Of a stretch of 64,000 nt of DNA, positions 20,537 through 32,442 are shown piece after piece. The stretch covers positions 1,218,276,609-1,218,340,608 of the forward strand of contig OX336388.2 of assembly GCA_946902985.2 (NCBI GenBank). Direction: 5' to 3'. Origin of the DNA: Meconema thalassinum. Its lineage: Eukaryota; Arthropoda; Insecta; Orthoptera; Tettigoniidae. A program made the translations under genes and the position numbers. The notes below the pieces were generated by a model. It was not told the origin of the DNA. It did not search any database and worked only from the letters and a program-made list of their open reading frames with translations. The number at the start of each line of letters is the position of its first letter. Within the stretch, counting starts at the first letter, position 1.

Positions 20537-23500
20537 TGTACCATTGGCTCAAAAGGAGTCGAATCCATGTATTTGGGGAAGGAATGAAAGAAACATACAG
20601 TTTCTAATGTAACATAGAGAAATTTCAAGCCAGGATTTTAGCCTAACGTTGTGCAAGCGGCGAGGACCAGGTGTTCAGGAGATGAGATCATGCCTCTTGA
20701 CATTCAGAAGGAGCCAGTCATGGATATTAATAGAACGAGTGGAAAGTTTTTACTGTGAGACAGAGAAGCGTGACTCGGAAATCCCGCTTAGCTTGCAGGA
20801 AAACGGCAACACCGCCGATGTGCCAGAAGAAGAATAATTAAATTTAACCCATTTGCAGGAATGAAAATAAGTAAATAAATACTGTACTGTGAATCATTTC
20901 GGATTAGAGATTTTTGTGTAAAGAAAAACCTTGTAATAATTGCACAGAAAAAAACTGCAAACGCAATATACGTCATCGGGGATTCACTGATACCAGAGGA
21001 GTGGGGAATATTAAAAATGAACAGCAACACCCACGCAGCTGAAGACTACAAATTAATTAATATCTCAGAATTGCACGATCGATTCTTATGCGCAATGAGA
21101 TTATTTGACGTTTGGAAGACGAGCTTTCTGGAGATATAATTTTTATAATTGTACGACAATTAGTTCAAAAGTTGATCACGAAAAGGACTAGAGTTTTATC
21201 TTTTTGTGACTAAAGTGTATAAAACTCCTGGCAGAGCCAGACCAGACATGCAGTTACTAGTCCGTCCAGGGGACGTGACGCTGGAGCATCATAACCACGC
21301 AGTATTCAAGAGCCCAGGGGGGCGTCACTACGCATCATGCAGTATTCCGAGAGCCCAGGAGGGCGTTACTCTGCATCAGTACAAGCAGTATTCCGACAAT
21401 CCGTGAGGGGGCGTCACTCTGCTTCATCAGACATCGAATTCAGATAGTCCGTGTGGGGCGTCACGCTGAAACACACCGAAGACAGTATACCAGCTTCCCT
21501 TGAGGGGAAAAACGCTGTATCACATCGCATAGAAAATATCCGACAGCCACGGGCGTCGCGATATCAATAATTTACGTGCCTCCGTAAGGAGTTGTAAAGA
21601 AGTAAAATTACAGTATCGCCGTGTTGAAAAATTTAGGAAAATCCTAGTTACAGGATTTAGGTCCGACAGTATAAAAGTTTACAGTGAAAAGTTCATAAAA
21701 TACAGTCAGAGCAGGCTGCGAACTTAGGACTTAGGGCGATAGGTCTCTAAGTAAACGACCAAAAATATCATAACGTACGGAAGTACCGTAACAGAGAGAT
21801 AAACAGTTTATCTAATTTAAAGAACCCGAGCAGGGACAGAGAAAATAAGGTTCGTTAGTATTCTCGAAGATTATAAGTGCGAGAACCGAATAAGCAAAGG
21901 AGAAGACAGGAAACTATAGACATCGTTTCAAGAAAGCAGACGAACTATTCAAAAGCACTAAGACGCAAGAAGTATTTGTCGCTAAAAATCTATAGGTCAC
22001 TGATAAATTATCGAGGGGACCGTGAACAGAACAGACTTTCGCTAAGATCAATAAAAAGGATCTAAAAGGGGAGCCGTTCGTGTCAGAGAAATAGCAGATC
22101 GTCAAGAACGGGATTCGAAGGAGTGCTATTGCAGGAAGGAAGTAGATGTTTCGAGACTTTCACATCCAGAGAGGATAGGAAGCCGACATTACTAAATTTC
22201 ACCCTTGGAGACGGGAGATCAAGAGGTCACGTGTGATAGGCTTAAATAGCGGTCTAGTGATCAAAAATTGTGAAGTGTAAATATATCAAGATTTTGTGTT
22301 AAAAATAATATATTTTCAGTGTTTTTATTGTGTGTTCTAAACGGATACACCAGTGTATTTCAAATGTTATTAGTGTTAAATGTATACGTGTTAAATATGT
22401 GTCAAGATATGTCTGTACATGCAATGAATTTGTACACGATGGAGTAAGATAAAAAAGTGGGCCAAATGACACATCGCACGAGGAGAAGGGTCAAGAAACG
22501 ACCTTAAACATGTGAGTAAAGATTTTCATTATGTTTTGGTGTCGGGGAAATGATTGTGTACAAATCCACCGGAGTTTTTGAGTAAAAGGGATGTTTCTAA
22601 ATAACTAAATAAAGAATAAGAACGCGGTCTGAACAAAAATAGAATTTTGAGAAATTATAAATAATTATGTGAAGAATAAATCATGTAGAGGAAATGTATG
22701 AATAAAATGTCAGTGTATTTGACGAATGTTATAAAAGCAAGCGTATTAATAATAATATAAAGGAAATATAAATAGAGATTAAACTGAATAATATGAAAGT
22801 AAGAGCGTTGGAGCCTTAATAAAAGTACAAGACATGATATTAATGCATGTTATTAAAATAGAGCAATTATTGTCAAAGGAAAAGATTAATATAAAAATTG
22901 AGATATGTATCAATTGTCAATATAGAATTTATCAGTTCTTTGGAAGAAGCTAGGCTTAAAAATAATGTATAGCGCAATGGAGCGCAATTAAAATAAAATG
23001 TCACGCTAGGAATGCGTAAAAGTTAAAAGTACTTGGTAAATTACTTATGAAGGGTAGTTGATTGCAGTGATTTGAGATATGTTGTTGAGTCCTCAAATAG
23101 TGACATAGATCACGAGGCCATGTGTGTGTTATATTGAAAAGGGAGCTAATGTATGGTATTATTGAGCGTAGGTCATGTAGGCTACGGCTGACCCTAAATC
23201 GCATTTTGTATAAGTCCTCCAATGTGGAAATGGTTCCCGAGGCATGTTAAGAGATTCGAACCTAGAATCCTCTTGTTGTTGAAGCCCCTAATTATTCGTC
23301 GTAAAATGTGTATTACTCTTCCCAATCAATGAGGACCCTTTATAATTAATAAATGCCAAGGTTACGAAAGTGGTTTATGAGCCCAATAATAAGGTTGAAA
23401 GTAAAACGAGAAGTAGAATGCCAGGTCTCCCCAAAGAACTGAAAATGAAAGGAAGATTTGTTTAAAAGCATTGAGGAGAGCTCCACCCGCAGACTAAACG

Positions 23501-24446
23501 GGAAGTTTCCCGCACAGTTATAAATCACGCTCAAGTATTACGGTCAGACCCTAGGAGCAGGAGGGGTGGGTGAAGGCCGCCTTGTAAGAAATAAATAATA
23601 CACCGTGAGTGTTTAAAAGTTGTTAATGACCCGGGAAGTAAACCGAGGTCCTTGTAGATGAAATTATCGCTTGCAAGTTCAGATCGTAGTTTTCTTATGT
23701 GATAATGGTCTTGTGAGACTAATAAAATAAATAACAATCCCTATTGTAATGTTGTATGGAAGTAGGATTCCACGAGTTAAATGAAGATAACTGGGTTCCG
23801 GGAGTAATCATAGTTTTTGACTTTGTCAAGTAATCTTTATAACTCTGGAGTACACAAGCGTTTTCCCGATCACTGTGATGAATTTGTAAGAACTTGAGAG
23901 GGATGGTAAATGCTGAAAACATGTGAAGTGCCCAAATATTTAAGTAAAGAATTAACATGTACTTTAAATGTAATTATATATTTGTCTTGATGATAAAAAA
24001 AATATAAAAATAGTATCTGAGGTGTACAAGAAGAATGACACCATTAATAGTGGGAAAATATCGAGCAAAAGGAGCTCGTAGTTATATGGAACTTTAAGAT
24101 AGATACTTTATGGAAGTAAAAATAATTAGGAATTGTTGGTTTTAAAGGAAACCATGTGTTTTAATACAATATTTGTTTAATTCTTATTTTATTCCTTGTT
24201 CACGTGGAACAAGTAGAAGATTATTGGTCAGTAATTTATTGGTTTTATTGTTTGTAGCGCCATAATTTTGGTTAATTAAATGTTTTAAAATAGGAGTTGA
24301 TTTTGTTGTTATTTTTGCAAGTGTATCCTCTATTTAATCCAAAATGTGTAAGTCACAGAGTGGGAGAACGTACTACAACCCCGAAAATCCCGAATTGAGC
24401 AATGCTGGCATACTGTGATTTGCATATTTCTTGCTGAAAGGGCACA
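20537..24446. mobile_element. 3.9-kb insertion of unknown type in LTR copy A
   Basis: Copy A matches copy B up to ...ctttacacatat (about 20536) and resumes at atataaaccctcaatc (about 24447). In between lies foreign sequence beginning TGAACCCATG and ending AAAGGGCACA, with ATAT at both junctions. TG...CA ends and a 4-bp duplication would suit an LTR-type insertion, but I see no second LTR, no gag/pol and no long frame. Contents: a tandem repeat (21263-21520) and about 2 kb of AT-rich sequence. It might be a large retroelement derivative or solo repeat. Family unknown. Confidence 0.55.
21263..21520. repeat. Degenerate tandem repeat, about 45-bp unit, 5-6 copies
   Basis: Successive units carry agcccaggggggcgtcact, agcccaggagggcgttact, atccgtgagggggcgtcact, agtccgtgtggggcgtcac and related text, each followed by a cat/gca-rich half with cagtattc. 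GC-rich against an AT-rich background. Unit spacing is variable. Confidence 0.75.
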
Positions 24447-25560
24447 ATATAAACCCTCAATCATGCGCTTTGCGCTAATGTTCGTCTTGTTATGACGTGT
24501 TCTTGTTTTGTCCACTTCAAAATGTTTGTCATTCTCACGAATGTTCATTCTACAGCTCTCTCTCTCTCTCATCATTCTATGTGAGAAAAAATACATACAT
24601 AAATGTGTTCCCTCTATATCCACAATTCACTACACACGCATTTATGGTGTTCAGTAGAAAACCACCGCGGAACTCTTGTAGAAATATTAGGTGCTCCACA
24701 CCTACCGGATACCAATATCATGGTACACGATCTCACACGATCACACACTCGCGGTAGAGCAAAGTGATCTACTTCCCACCTTCTCGGTAAAATTTTTAAT
24801 TAAAAGGGAAGACATGACTGAAAAAAAAACAGTAAGTACCCACTACTTATAACACTTAAATATTCCTGTGCCGTATGTGCCCTATCTTACTAAGTACATG
24901 TACACAAGAACCCACCTTACTCTAGATCACAATTTCTCATATTCCTCGCTCAGCCTGTAGTTCACAACCCAGACCAGTCCACCTATCGAACCTGACCTAG
25001 TTGCCACAACTTTTTATCTGTTACTTATATACAACATCTCATGAGGTCTAGTACCTTGTACACAAACTACCTTAATTATATCCAACCCTGATCTAACATA
25101 GCTAGGTCGTAAGCAGAAATCACGTGTGCTGATATGTATGAGCTTCATGGAGGACTGTCTCGCCTTCTGATGGCCCATCTTTTATCTCGTGGACGCCTTA
25201 AGCTAACAAGCCCTATACAAGCGCTCCCCCATCTCTTGGAGATAAATGGGAACCCATCAGCGCTGCCAAAAATGGCCTTGGTGCATCGAAACAATTTAGT
25301 GCTCAACAGCATCCACCACTCCCTTCATCTTTCCCTGTAACTGAAAAACTCTCATTTACTTACATACTACCCCCCCCTGTGTGATTTCTGATACGCCTGC
25401 CTTGAAGACCAGATCTTCCACTCACAACATACCACACTTACTCATTTGATAGGCTGGCTCGCCAGCTAAACACACTTATTTTATGACACATCCTTAATGT
25501 CATCACGTTGCTCCACTAACATATTTCTCAGTGTCTGTAACGATGCCCTGTTGCTACTGT
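24447..25560 (-). other. 3' internal region of LTR copy A (no integrase)
   Basis: Downstream of RT on the minus strand. It aligns along its length with 29830-30920 of copy B and contains no recognisable RNase H or integrase. A (ct)n run lies near 24557. Short frames here are shadows shared with copy B. Confidence 0.6.
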
Positions 25561-27131
25561 CCACACATGCTAATCCTACTTTCATCCGGTGTTACACCTC
25601 TACTTGACACTTTATGACCTAAAAATGTCACTTCTGTCTGACAGAATGACGACTTGGACAGTTTCAGAGTGAACCCTGCCTGATCTAACTTTTGAAATAC
25701 ACTTGTCTAAATGACGTAGATGCTCCTCAAAACTGCGTGAACTGATTGCCATATCATCGATGTAAATAGTTACTAACTCTCCCATGTCATGTCCTATTGC
25801 GATGTTTAAAGCCCTAATTAAAGCTTCTGAGCTACTTTTTTAACCCATAAGGTACCCTGCAAAACTGATAAAGATTATATTTAAAACTAAAAGCTGTAAA
25901 TGGCCGATCTTCATACATAAGTGGCACTTGCCAGAAACTGGAACTTAAATCTACACATGTGAAATACTTTTTACTCTCAAATGTCTGCATCAACTCTTCA
26001 ATGGACATGGACTTCAGCTGATCTGAACTGATTCTACTGTTAACTAAAGGAAGGAAGATTGTAGTTTTACGTGACCGTGAATCTTGTGATTATGAGCCAC
26101 GGGACCTCCTTTTTACGTGGAATCCGAACCACAGGACATGGCATTTCACATCGAAAAACTCACATGCATTGACCGGGAATCGAACCCGGACCGCCTTGGT
26201 GAGAGGCATACAGCTAGACCGCTGAGCCACCACGCCCCTCTACTGTTAACTAAACGAGCGTCTAAACAAATACGAACTGTGCCGTCGGCCTTCGGTACTG
26301 TAATTAAAGGATTAACATATTGACTGTTTGAGTACTCTATAATGCCATCTTCAAGCATCTGGTTAATTTGTGCCTCTACTGCACCCTGATAAGCGAAAGG
26401 TATAGGATATCTATGTCCTGTGAATACTGATCTATCAATAACGTTCAATGAATGTGTATAGCAATTGGCCATGCCAATGCGATCCTCAAAAACTCTCCTA
26501 TTATACAATAACACATCATAGAGCAGAACACACTGGTCTCCCTCTATATGCCCCTGAAATGCAGCATCAAGTAACGAGTCCTCCAGACTACCGTTCGTAA
26601 TCAAACTGCCCACAAAAATTTGAGTATCCCGCTCTTCGGCTGGTGATATCTCACTTAAAGAACAAATCACTCCTACAACACTACTCCCCTGAACATTGTC
26701 GTTGAACGCTACCTCTACTTCAGAATTATTCCATTTAAATTTCAAACTACCTACTTCATAACACTTACGTTACCAGACACTCTACTTAGCCAACCTGAAC
26801 CCAAAATAACACTGAAAACTAAGTTTGGAATTACAAGACAAATCTGCTTTTCGATATGATTATTAATTTTAATGTCCACTAAAACTTGCTTAGAAATTAC
26901 TTTAGACCTCTTCCCTACAGCTGTGATAACAAAAGTGCTTTTATTTGGTATCTCCTCAAAATTTACACCAGTTCCTTTCATTTTATCGTAATATGTACTA
27001 CTTATGCAGCTCTTCATGCAACCACTATCAATTAAAACATCGGTGTGCGCCTCGGACACGTTAAGTCTAATAATGGGGCTTTTACTAGCCACCTCCTGGA
27101 TAATACGTTCATCATTTAATTCATGCAACAA
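25561..27131 (-). pseudogene. Copy A protease-RT, broken and SINE-interrupted
   Basis: Same protein as copy B's 30926-32293 frame. The aspartic protease sense with VLIDSGCMKSCIS is in 26751-27131. A 2-nt insertion near 26765 shifts the frame, and the RT entry part is at 26255-26745 (ending RICLDARLVNSR). A SINE (26049-26239) then interrupts it. The remaining RT (25600-26048) has single-base indels in T runs (near 25840 and 25705) relative to copy B. This copy is clearly more decayed than copy B. Confidence 0.75.
26049..26239 (-). mobile_element. tRNA-derived SINE in copy A RT, 15-bp target duplication
   Basis: Minus-strand SINE of 191 bp. Its head (aggggcgtggtggctcagc) ends at 26239, a B-box-like ggttcgattcccggtcaat follows, and the tail is a short (ccttc) run at 26049. 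It is flanked by perfect copies of ctactgttaactaaa (26034-26048, 26240-26254). Copy B has a single uninterrupted copy of that target, so the insertion postdates the duplication of the array. The same family recurs at 55827-56026 and as a 37-bp stub at 53205. Confidence 0.9.
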
Positions 27132-27279
27132 TTCATTTCTTACATTTAGGTCATAGTGTTCCTGTATAATTGTATGGACAGGGCATGCTACAGACTGAGA
27201 TTCTGACCTTACTTCGCAGCCTGGTTCGCGTTTAAGGAACCGCTACAGCTGGCTGTAGTACTACTAACTACGGCACTGG

Positions 27280-28149
27280 TCAGGTTGTTCTGGGCTGTGT
27301 TGCGATTTTCTCCTCAGCCTTCCTCTCAACACTGTTTACTGTTAATTTAATGTTTCCTTCTGATTCTTCCACTTTATCATATAGCTTTGCTTGTTTCTCC
27401 TCAATCTTGCTAATACTCTCTTTATTACTCTCTCTTAAATCATTTACTTCTGCTACTATTTGTGAGTGGACTTTCTCAATTCTACCCCCCAGCTGTTCCT
27501 TAACCTCTCTAGTTGATACCTGAATCTTGTCAATTCCCCCCCCCCCCCATTTCTTTTTAACCTGCAGTGTTTCCAATTTAACTAATTCCTTTAAATTTTC
27601 AGCCTGTGTGCTGATTCTACTTTCCAACTCCTCCTGTACTTTTCCTAATTTCCTGTCTACATCTGCAATGATCTCTTTAACCTTCTCTTCCATTACTCCT
27701 CTGATTTCTCCTCTAATCTGCTCCATTTTCACACTAATTTCCTTGTTGTTCTTATCTAATTTTGCATTATTCTGTTCTAATTTTGTATTTAAAGCTTCTG
27801 TACTTTCTTTATTTTCCCTACTGTTTTGTTCTAATTTTGCATTTAAGGCATCTGTACTTTCTTTATTTTCCCTACTGTTTTGTTCTAATTTTGCATTATT
27901 CTGTTCTAATTTTGCATTTAAGGCATCACTACTAACTTTGTTCTGATACATAAACTCGAGAAGTGAAGTTTTTAATCCTGGTTGGCCGCCTACACTCCCT
28001 GTTTCAGTATCGGGATTTACCTCCGCTACCCCTGTACTACCATCACTCGACATACTGCTCGTATCATCACTCTCCAGTTGATGACCACTACGTAACCTCA
28101 TCTGTCTTTCTTTCTCATCCCCAATAATGATATACACTGATAAAGACAA
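27280..28149 (-). CDS. Copy A gag-like coiled-coil protein (289 aa)
   Basis: First product downstream of the primer site on the minus strand. Residues about 60-150 contain short repeats of the type DALNAKLEQNSRENKEST in a strongly helical, coiled-coil-like context. A second Glu/Lys-rich coiled coil follows to the C-terminus. No zinc knuckle is seen. Position and composition argue for gag (capsid/RNA packaging). A GGGG stretch encoded by a long C run (27536-27549) interrupts the coil. Copy A has one more repeat module than copy B. The assignment as gag is by position. Confidence 0.6.
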   Translation of the reverse strand: MSLSVYIIIGDEKERQMRLRSGHQLESDDTSSMSSDGSTGVAEVNPDTETGSVGGQPGLKTSLLEFMYQNKVSSDALNAKLEQNNAKLEQNSRENKESTDALNAKLEQNSRENKESTEALNTKLEQNNAKLDKNNKEISVKMEQIRGEIRGVMEEKVKEIIADVDRKLGKVQEELESRISTQAENLKELVKLETLQVKKKWGGGGIDKIQVSTREVKEQLGGRIEKVHSQIVAEVNDLRESNKESISKIEEKQAKLYDKVEESEGNIKLTVNSVERKAEEKIATQPRTT

Positions 28150-28217
28150 CTAACCCCCAAAATACCGGCACAGAAATATGTCTCCTTCTCCTTCCTCAAA
28201 TGTTCCTGGGTTTTCGG

Positions 28218-28233
28218 CCCCACGTTGGGCGCC
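28218..28233 (-). promoter_or_regulatory. Primer-binding site, copy A
   Basis: GGCGCCCAACGTGGGG on the minus strand, three bases inside the LTR 2 edge. This is the common TGGCGCCCAAC-type primer site where a tRNA 3' end starts minus-strand DNA synthesis. Confidence 0.65.
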
Positions 28234-28236
28234 GAT

Positions 28237-29708
28237 TATAACGTTTATTAATGCCCCATGTTGGTAGCGACAAATGTAATGGTATTCGTTAGGCTCCACG
28301 TTGAGCGAACAAATGTAATGTGTTTTACCTGGGCGGACTATTCGCCAGAAAATACTACTGCTATGTTTGATCTATGTTGGGCGCCAAGCTGGATACATTG
28401 TGTTCCAAGCTAAATTTATATACTTAATATCGACCCCTAGCGTGAGTAGAACATATGAGAGACTCTTAATGACTAGGCCGTGGATGATTGAATCATCAAC
28501 CCAGACAACATTTGATTGTGGAGAAGGATGAGGTATTATAACTATTGCTACCTACTGGAATTAAAGAATCTACTTGGCAATAATTGAATTTAATACACTT
28601 AGAAAATATGATGGCAACATGAATAAAATTAACACTGTTAATGGAGCACACTACTTTAAACATTGCCACGAACAAAATTACTTAACACGCCGGTCGGGAG
28701 AATAACGTGAATTTAACTTATTTCCAAATTAATGCTTTAAGAATTTATATAGCCCTATTGAAACACAGAGAGTGTGTGTTGTAGATTACTTGTGCTTACC
28801 AACGGAAACATTGTCTCCACGTGGTTGAAGTCTCCCAGCGTCGGACGCTCTGCATTGGTGTTGACGGTGTCAGATTCTTCCTCGTTGATCAAAAATAATC
28901 GTTACAGCTTGTGGTGGAGTCTATTCCATGAACCACAACACGTCGTCTGGCTAAACACTCCAAGACGCGTGGAACTCATGATCTGATTTGTTCAGCGGAG
29001 TCAGCGTGAATAAAATGGTCCCACTTGGGACTAACGAACAAAGTACCTCCTTACTGCTCCAAGCGTAATGTCTTAATGAATGTCCTCACTCACACGGCGC
29101 GTCCACTATATCTTCAATCTTCTCCCACCAGGGTCTAGGTTAATACCGCGGCCTTGCTGCTTCGACCAATCCGCGTGCGTCACGTATGTCGCCATGCCCC
29201 TGCTACGTTGCTTCTTCTTCCTTGATTGGCTGGTCACCTCAGGTGGCTATTCCCGCCATGAGGCTGCCTCACCGTATTTATATTTCCGTATCCGGGCAAG
29301 ACGTAGATCATACACGTTTTCTTGCTTTGAAGTGTTCCCTCGGATTTCGTAATTTTATTGTACTCCAATCTATTCTTGTATTGAAATACCCAGTGAGTCA
29401 CACACCACTCTCTCTTACCCCTAATGAATAAAATCCCGACTTTACGTATGAAATGATTTGCCGTGCAACATTATATTGGAATCATCCAATAGAGATACGG
29501 ATTTCTACTAGTAGAAATCCTATCTGTAATCTTCCAAATTTAAAAGCTCCAAAAAATGACGTTATAAATATTAATAATAATATGAAATATGAAATTGAAT
29601 AAATTGAAATAATTTAACTTGGCCGGATTATTGCCGCGTTTAACAAATATGATATAGTCCAACTAACTTGTGTTAGTGGCATAAAACCCCCTAGAAAAAC
29701 ATGTTACA
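28237..29708 (-). repeat. LTR 2 (shared middle LTR)
   Basis: 1472 bp. It acts as 5' LTR for copy A (primer site at its left edge) and as 3' LTR for copy B. It begins TATAAC rather than TGTAAC, as does LTR 3 at its inner edge. No target duplication exists around it, which is expected for a tandem array formed by LTR recombination. Confidence 0.85.
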
Positions 29709-30925
29709 TTCGCCTCGAATAATCATGTGCTTTACCATGCATATGGTACAGCACTTGATGATTCCAGACACGTTAGAAAAAACCCTCCAAACTACAACTT
29801 ATACAAGTGAAATGACCCTTTACACATATAAACACATATAAACCCTCAATCATGCGCTTTGCGCTAATGTTCGTCTTGTTATGACGTGTTCTTATTTTGT
29901 CCACTTCAAAATGTTTGTCATTCTCACGAATGTTCATTCTACAGCTCTCTCTCTCACCATTCTATGTGGGAAAAAATACATACATAAATGTGTTCCCTCT
30001 ATATCCACAATTCACTACACACGGATTTATGGTGTTCAGTAGAAAACCACTGCGGAACTCTGGTAGAAATATTAGGTGCTCCACACCTACCGGATACCAA
30101 TATCATGGTACACGATCTCACACTCGCGGTAGAGCAAAGTGATCTACTTCCCACCTTCTCTGTAAAATTTTTAATTAAAAGGGAAGACATGACTGAAAAA
30201 AAAAACAGTAAGTACCCACTACTTATAACACTTAATTATTCCCGTGCCGTATGTGCCCTATCTTACTAAGTACATGTACACAAGAACCCACCTTACTCTA
30301 GATCACAATTTCTCATATTCCTCGCTCAGCCTGTAGTTCACAACCCAGACCAGTCCACCTATCGAACCTGACCTAGTTGCCACAACTTTTTATCTGTTAC
30401 TTATATACAACATCTCATGAGGTCTAGTACCTTGTACACAAACTACCTTAATTATATCCAACCCTGATCTAACATAGCTAGGTCGTAAGCAGAAATCACG
30501 TGTGCTGATATGTATGAGGTTCATGGAGGACTGACGCCTTCTGATGGCCCATCTTTTATCTCGTGGACGCCTTAAGCTAACAAGCCCTATACAAGCGCTC
30601 CCCCATCTCTTGGAGATAAATGGGAACCCATCAGCGCTGCCAAAAATGGCCTTGGTGCATCGAAACAATTTAGTGCTCAACAGCATCCACCACTCCCTTC
30701 ATCTTTCCCTGTACCTGAAAAACTCTCATTTACTTACATACTACACCCCTGTGTGATTTCTGATACGCCTGCCTTGAAGACCAGATCTTCCACTCACCAC
30801 ATACCAAACTTACTCATTTGATAGGCTGGCTCGCCAGCTAAACACACTTATTTTATGACACATCCTTAATGTCATCACGTTGCTCCACTAACATATTTCT
30901 CAGTGTCTGTAACGATGCCCTGTTG
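29709..30925 (-). other. 3' internal region of LTR copy B (no integrase)
   Basis: Follows the truncated RT. A short continuation reads CVDSSNRASLQTL and then stops. No RNase H or integrase (no HHCC finger, no D,D-35-E blocks) is visible in about 1.2 kb, and the same is true for copy A. The element was therefore already internally deleted before the array formed. Confidence 0.6.
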
Positions 30926-32293
30926 CTACTGTCCACACATGCTAATCCTACTTTCATCCGGTGTTACACCTCTACTTGACACTTTATGACCTAAAAATGT
31001 CACTTCTGTCTGACAGAATGACGACTTGGACAGTTTCAGAGTGAACCCTGCCTGATCTAACTTTTGAAATACACTGTCTAAATGACGTAGATGCTCCTCA
31101 AAACTGCGTGAACTGATTGCCATATCATCGATGTAAATAGTTACTAACTCTCCCGTGTCATCTCCTAATGCGATGTTTAAAGCCCTAATTAAAGCTGCTG
31201 AGCTACTTTTTAACCCATAAGGTACCCTGAAAAACTGATTAAGGTTATATTTATGACTAAAAGCTGCAAATGGCCGATCTTCATACATAAGTGGCACTTG
31301 CCAGAAACTGGAACTTAAATCTACACATGTGAAATACTTTTTACTCTCAAATGTCTGCATCAACTCTTCAATGGACATGGACTTCAGCTGATCTGAACTG
31401 ATTCTACTGTTAACTAAACGAGCGTCTAAACAAATACGAACTGTGCCGTCGGCCTTCGGTACTGTAATTAAAGGATTAACATATTGACTGTTTGAGTACT
31501 CTATAATGCCATCTTCAAGCATCTGGTTAATTTGTGCCTCTACTGCACCCTGATAAGCGAAAGGTATAGGATATCTATGTCTTGTGAATACTGATCTATC
31601 AATAACGTTCAATGAATGTGTATAGCAATTGGCCATGCCAATGCGATCCTCAAAAACTCTCCTATTATACAATAACACATCATAGAGCAGAACACACTGG
31701 TCTCCCTCTATATGCCCCTGAAATGCAGCATCACGTAACGAGTCCTCCAGACTACCGTTCGTAATCAAACTGCCCGCAAAAATTTGAGTATCCCGCTCTT
31801 CGGCTGGTGATATCTCACTTAAAGAACAAATCACTCCTACAACACTACTCCCCTGAACATTGTCGTTGAACGCTACCTCTACTTCAGAATTATTCCATTT
31901 AAATTTCAAACTACCTACTTCATAACATAAGTTACCAGACACTCTACTTAGCCAATCTGAACCCAAAATAACACTGAAAACTAAGTTTGGAATTACAAGA
32001 CAAATCTGCTTTTCGACATGATTATTAATTTTAATGTCCACTAAAACTTGCTTAGAAATTACTTTAGACCTCTTCCCTACAGCTGTGATAACAAAAGTGC
32101 TTTTAATTGGTATCTCCTCAAAATTTACACCAGTTCCTTTCATTTTATCGTAATATGTACTACTTATGCAGCTCTTCATGCAACCACTATCAATTAAAAC
32201 ATCGGTGTGCGCCTCGGACACGTTAAGTCTAATAATGGGGCTTTTACTAGCCACCTCCTGGATAATACGTTCATCATTTAATTCATGCAACAA
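30926..32293 (-). CDS. Copy B protease-reverse transcriptase, C-terminally truncated (455 aa)
   Basis: Aspartic protease at the N-terminus: VLIDSGCMKSCIS with Asp near residue 34. RT follows after about residue 215: NPLITVPKADGTVRICLDAR, then FTCVDLSSSFWQVPL (catalytic Asp), FRVPYGLKSS, then IYIDDM at about 387-391 (catalytic Asp pair) and TFLGHKVSSRGV. The motif series is Ty3/Gypsy-like. The frame ends soon after the RT thumb, with RNase H and integrase missing, so the copy cannot complete its own cycle. The open frame itself is intact, unlike copy A. Confidence 0.8.
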   Translation of the reverse strand: MLHELNDERIIQEVASKSPIIRLNVSEAHTDVLIDSGCMKSCISSTYYDKMKGTGVNFEEIPIKSTFVITAVGKRSKVISKQVLVDIKINNHVEKQICLVIPNLVFSVILGSDWLSRVSGNLCYEVGSLKFKWNNSEVEVAFNDNVQGSSVVGVICSLSEISPAEERDTQIFAGSLITNGSLEDSLRDAAFQGHIEGDQCVLLYDVLLYNRRVFEDRIGMANCYTHSLNVIDRSVFTRHRYPIPFAYQGAVEAQINQMLEDGIIEYSNSQYVNPLITVPKADGTVRICLDARLVNSRISSDQLKSMSIEELMQTFESKKYFTCVDLSSSFWQVPLMYEDRPFAAFSHKYNLNQFFRVPYGLKSSSAALIRALNIALGDDTGELVTIYIDDMAISSRSFEEHLRHLDSVFQKLDQAGFTLKLSKSSFCQTEVTFLGHKVSSRGVTPDESRISMCGQ

Positions 32294-32442
32294 TTCATTT
32301 CTTACATTTAGGTCATAGTGTTCCTGTATAATTGTATGGACAGGGCATGCTACAGACTGAGATTCTGACCTTACTTCGCAGCCTGGTTCGCGTTTAAGGA
32401 ACCGCTACAGCTGGCTGTAGTACTACTAACGACACTGGTCTG

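Noticed and set aside
26150..26239. tRNA gene on the minus strand
   Set aside because: Head of the second SINE family, repeated at 55827, flanked by a 15-bp TSD.
27527..27946. Phe/Ser/Leu-rich plus-strand protein (possible membrane protein)
   Set aside because: Antisense shadow of the gag coiled coil. The hydrophobic appearance comes from the complement of Glu/Lys/Asn codons.
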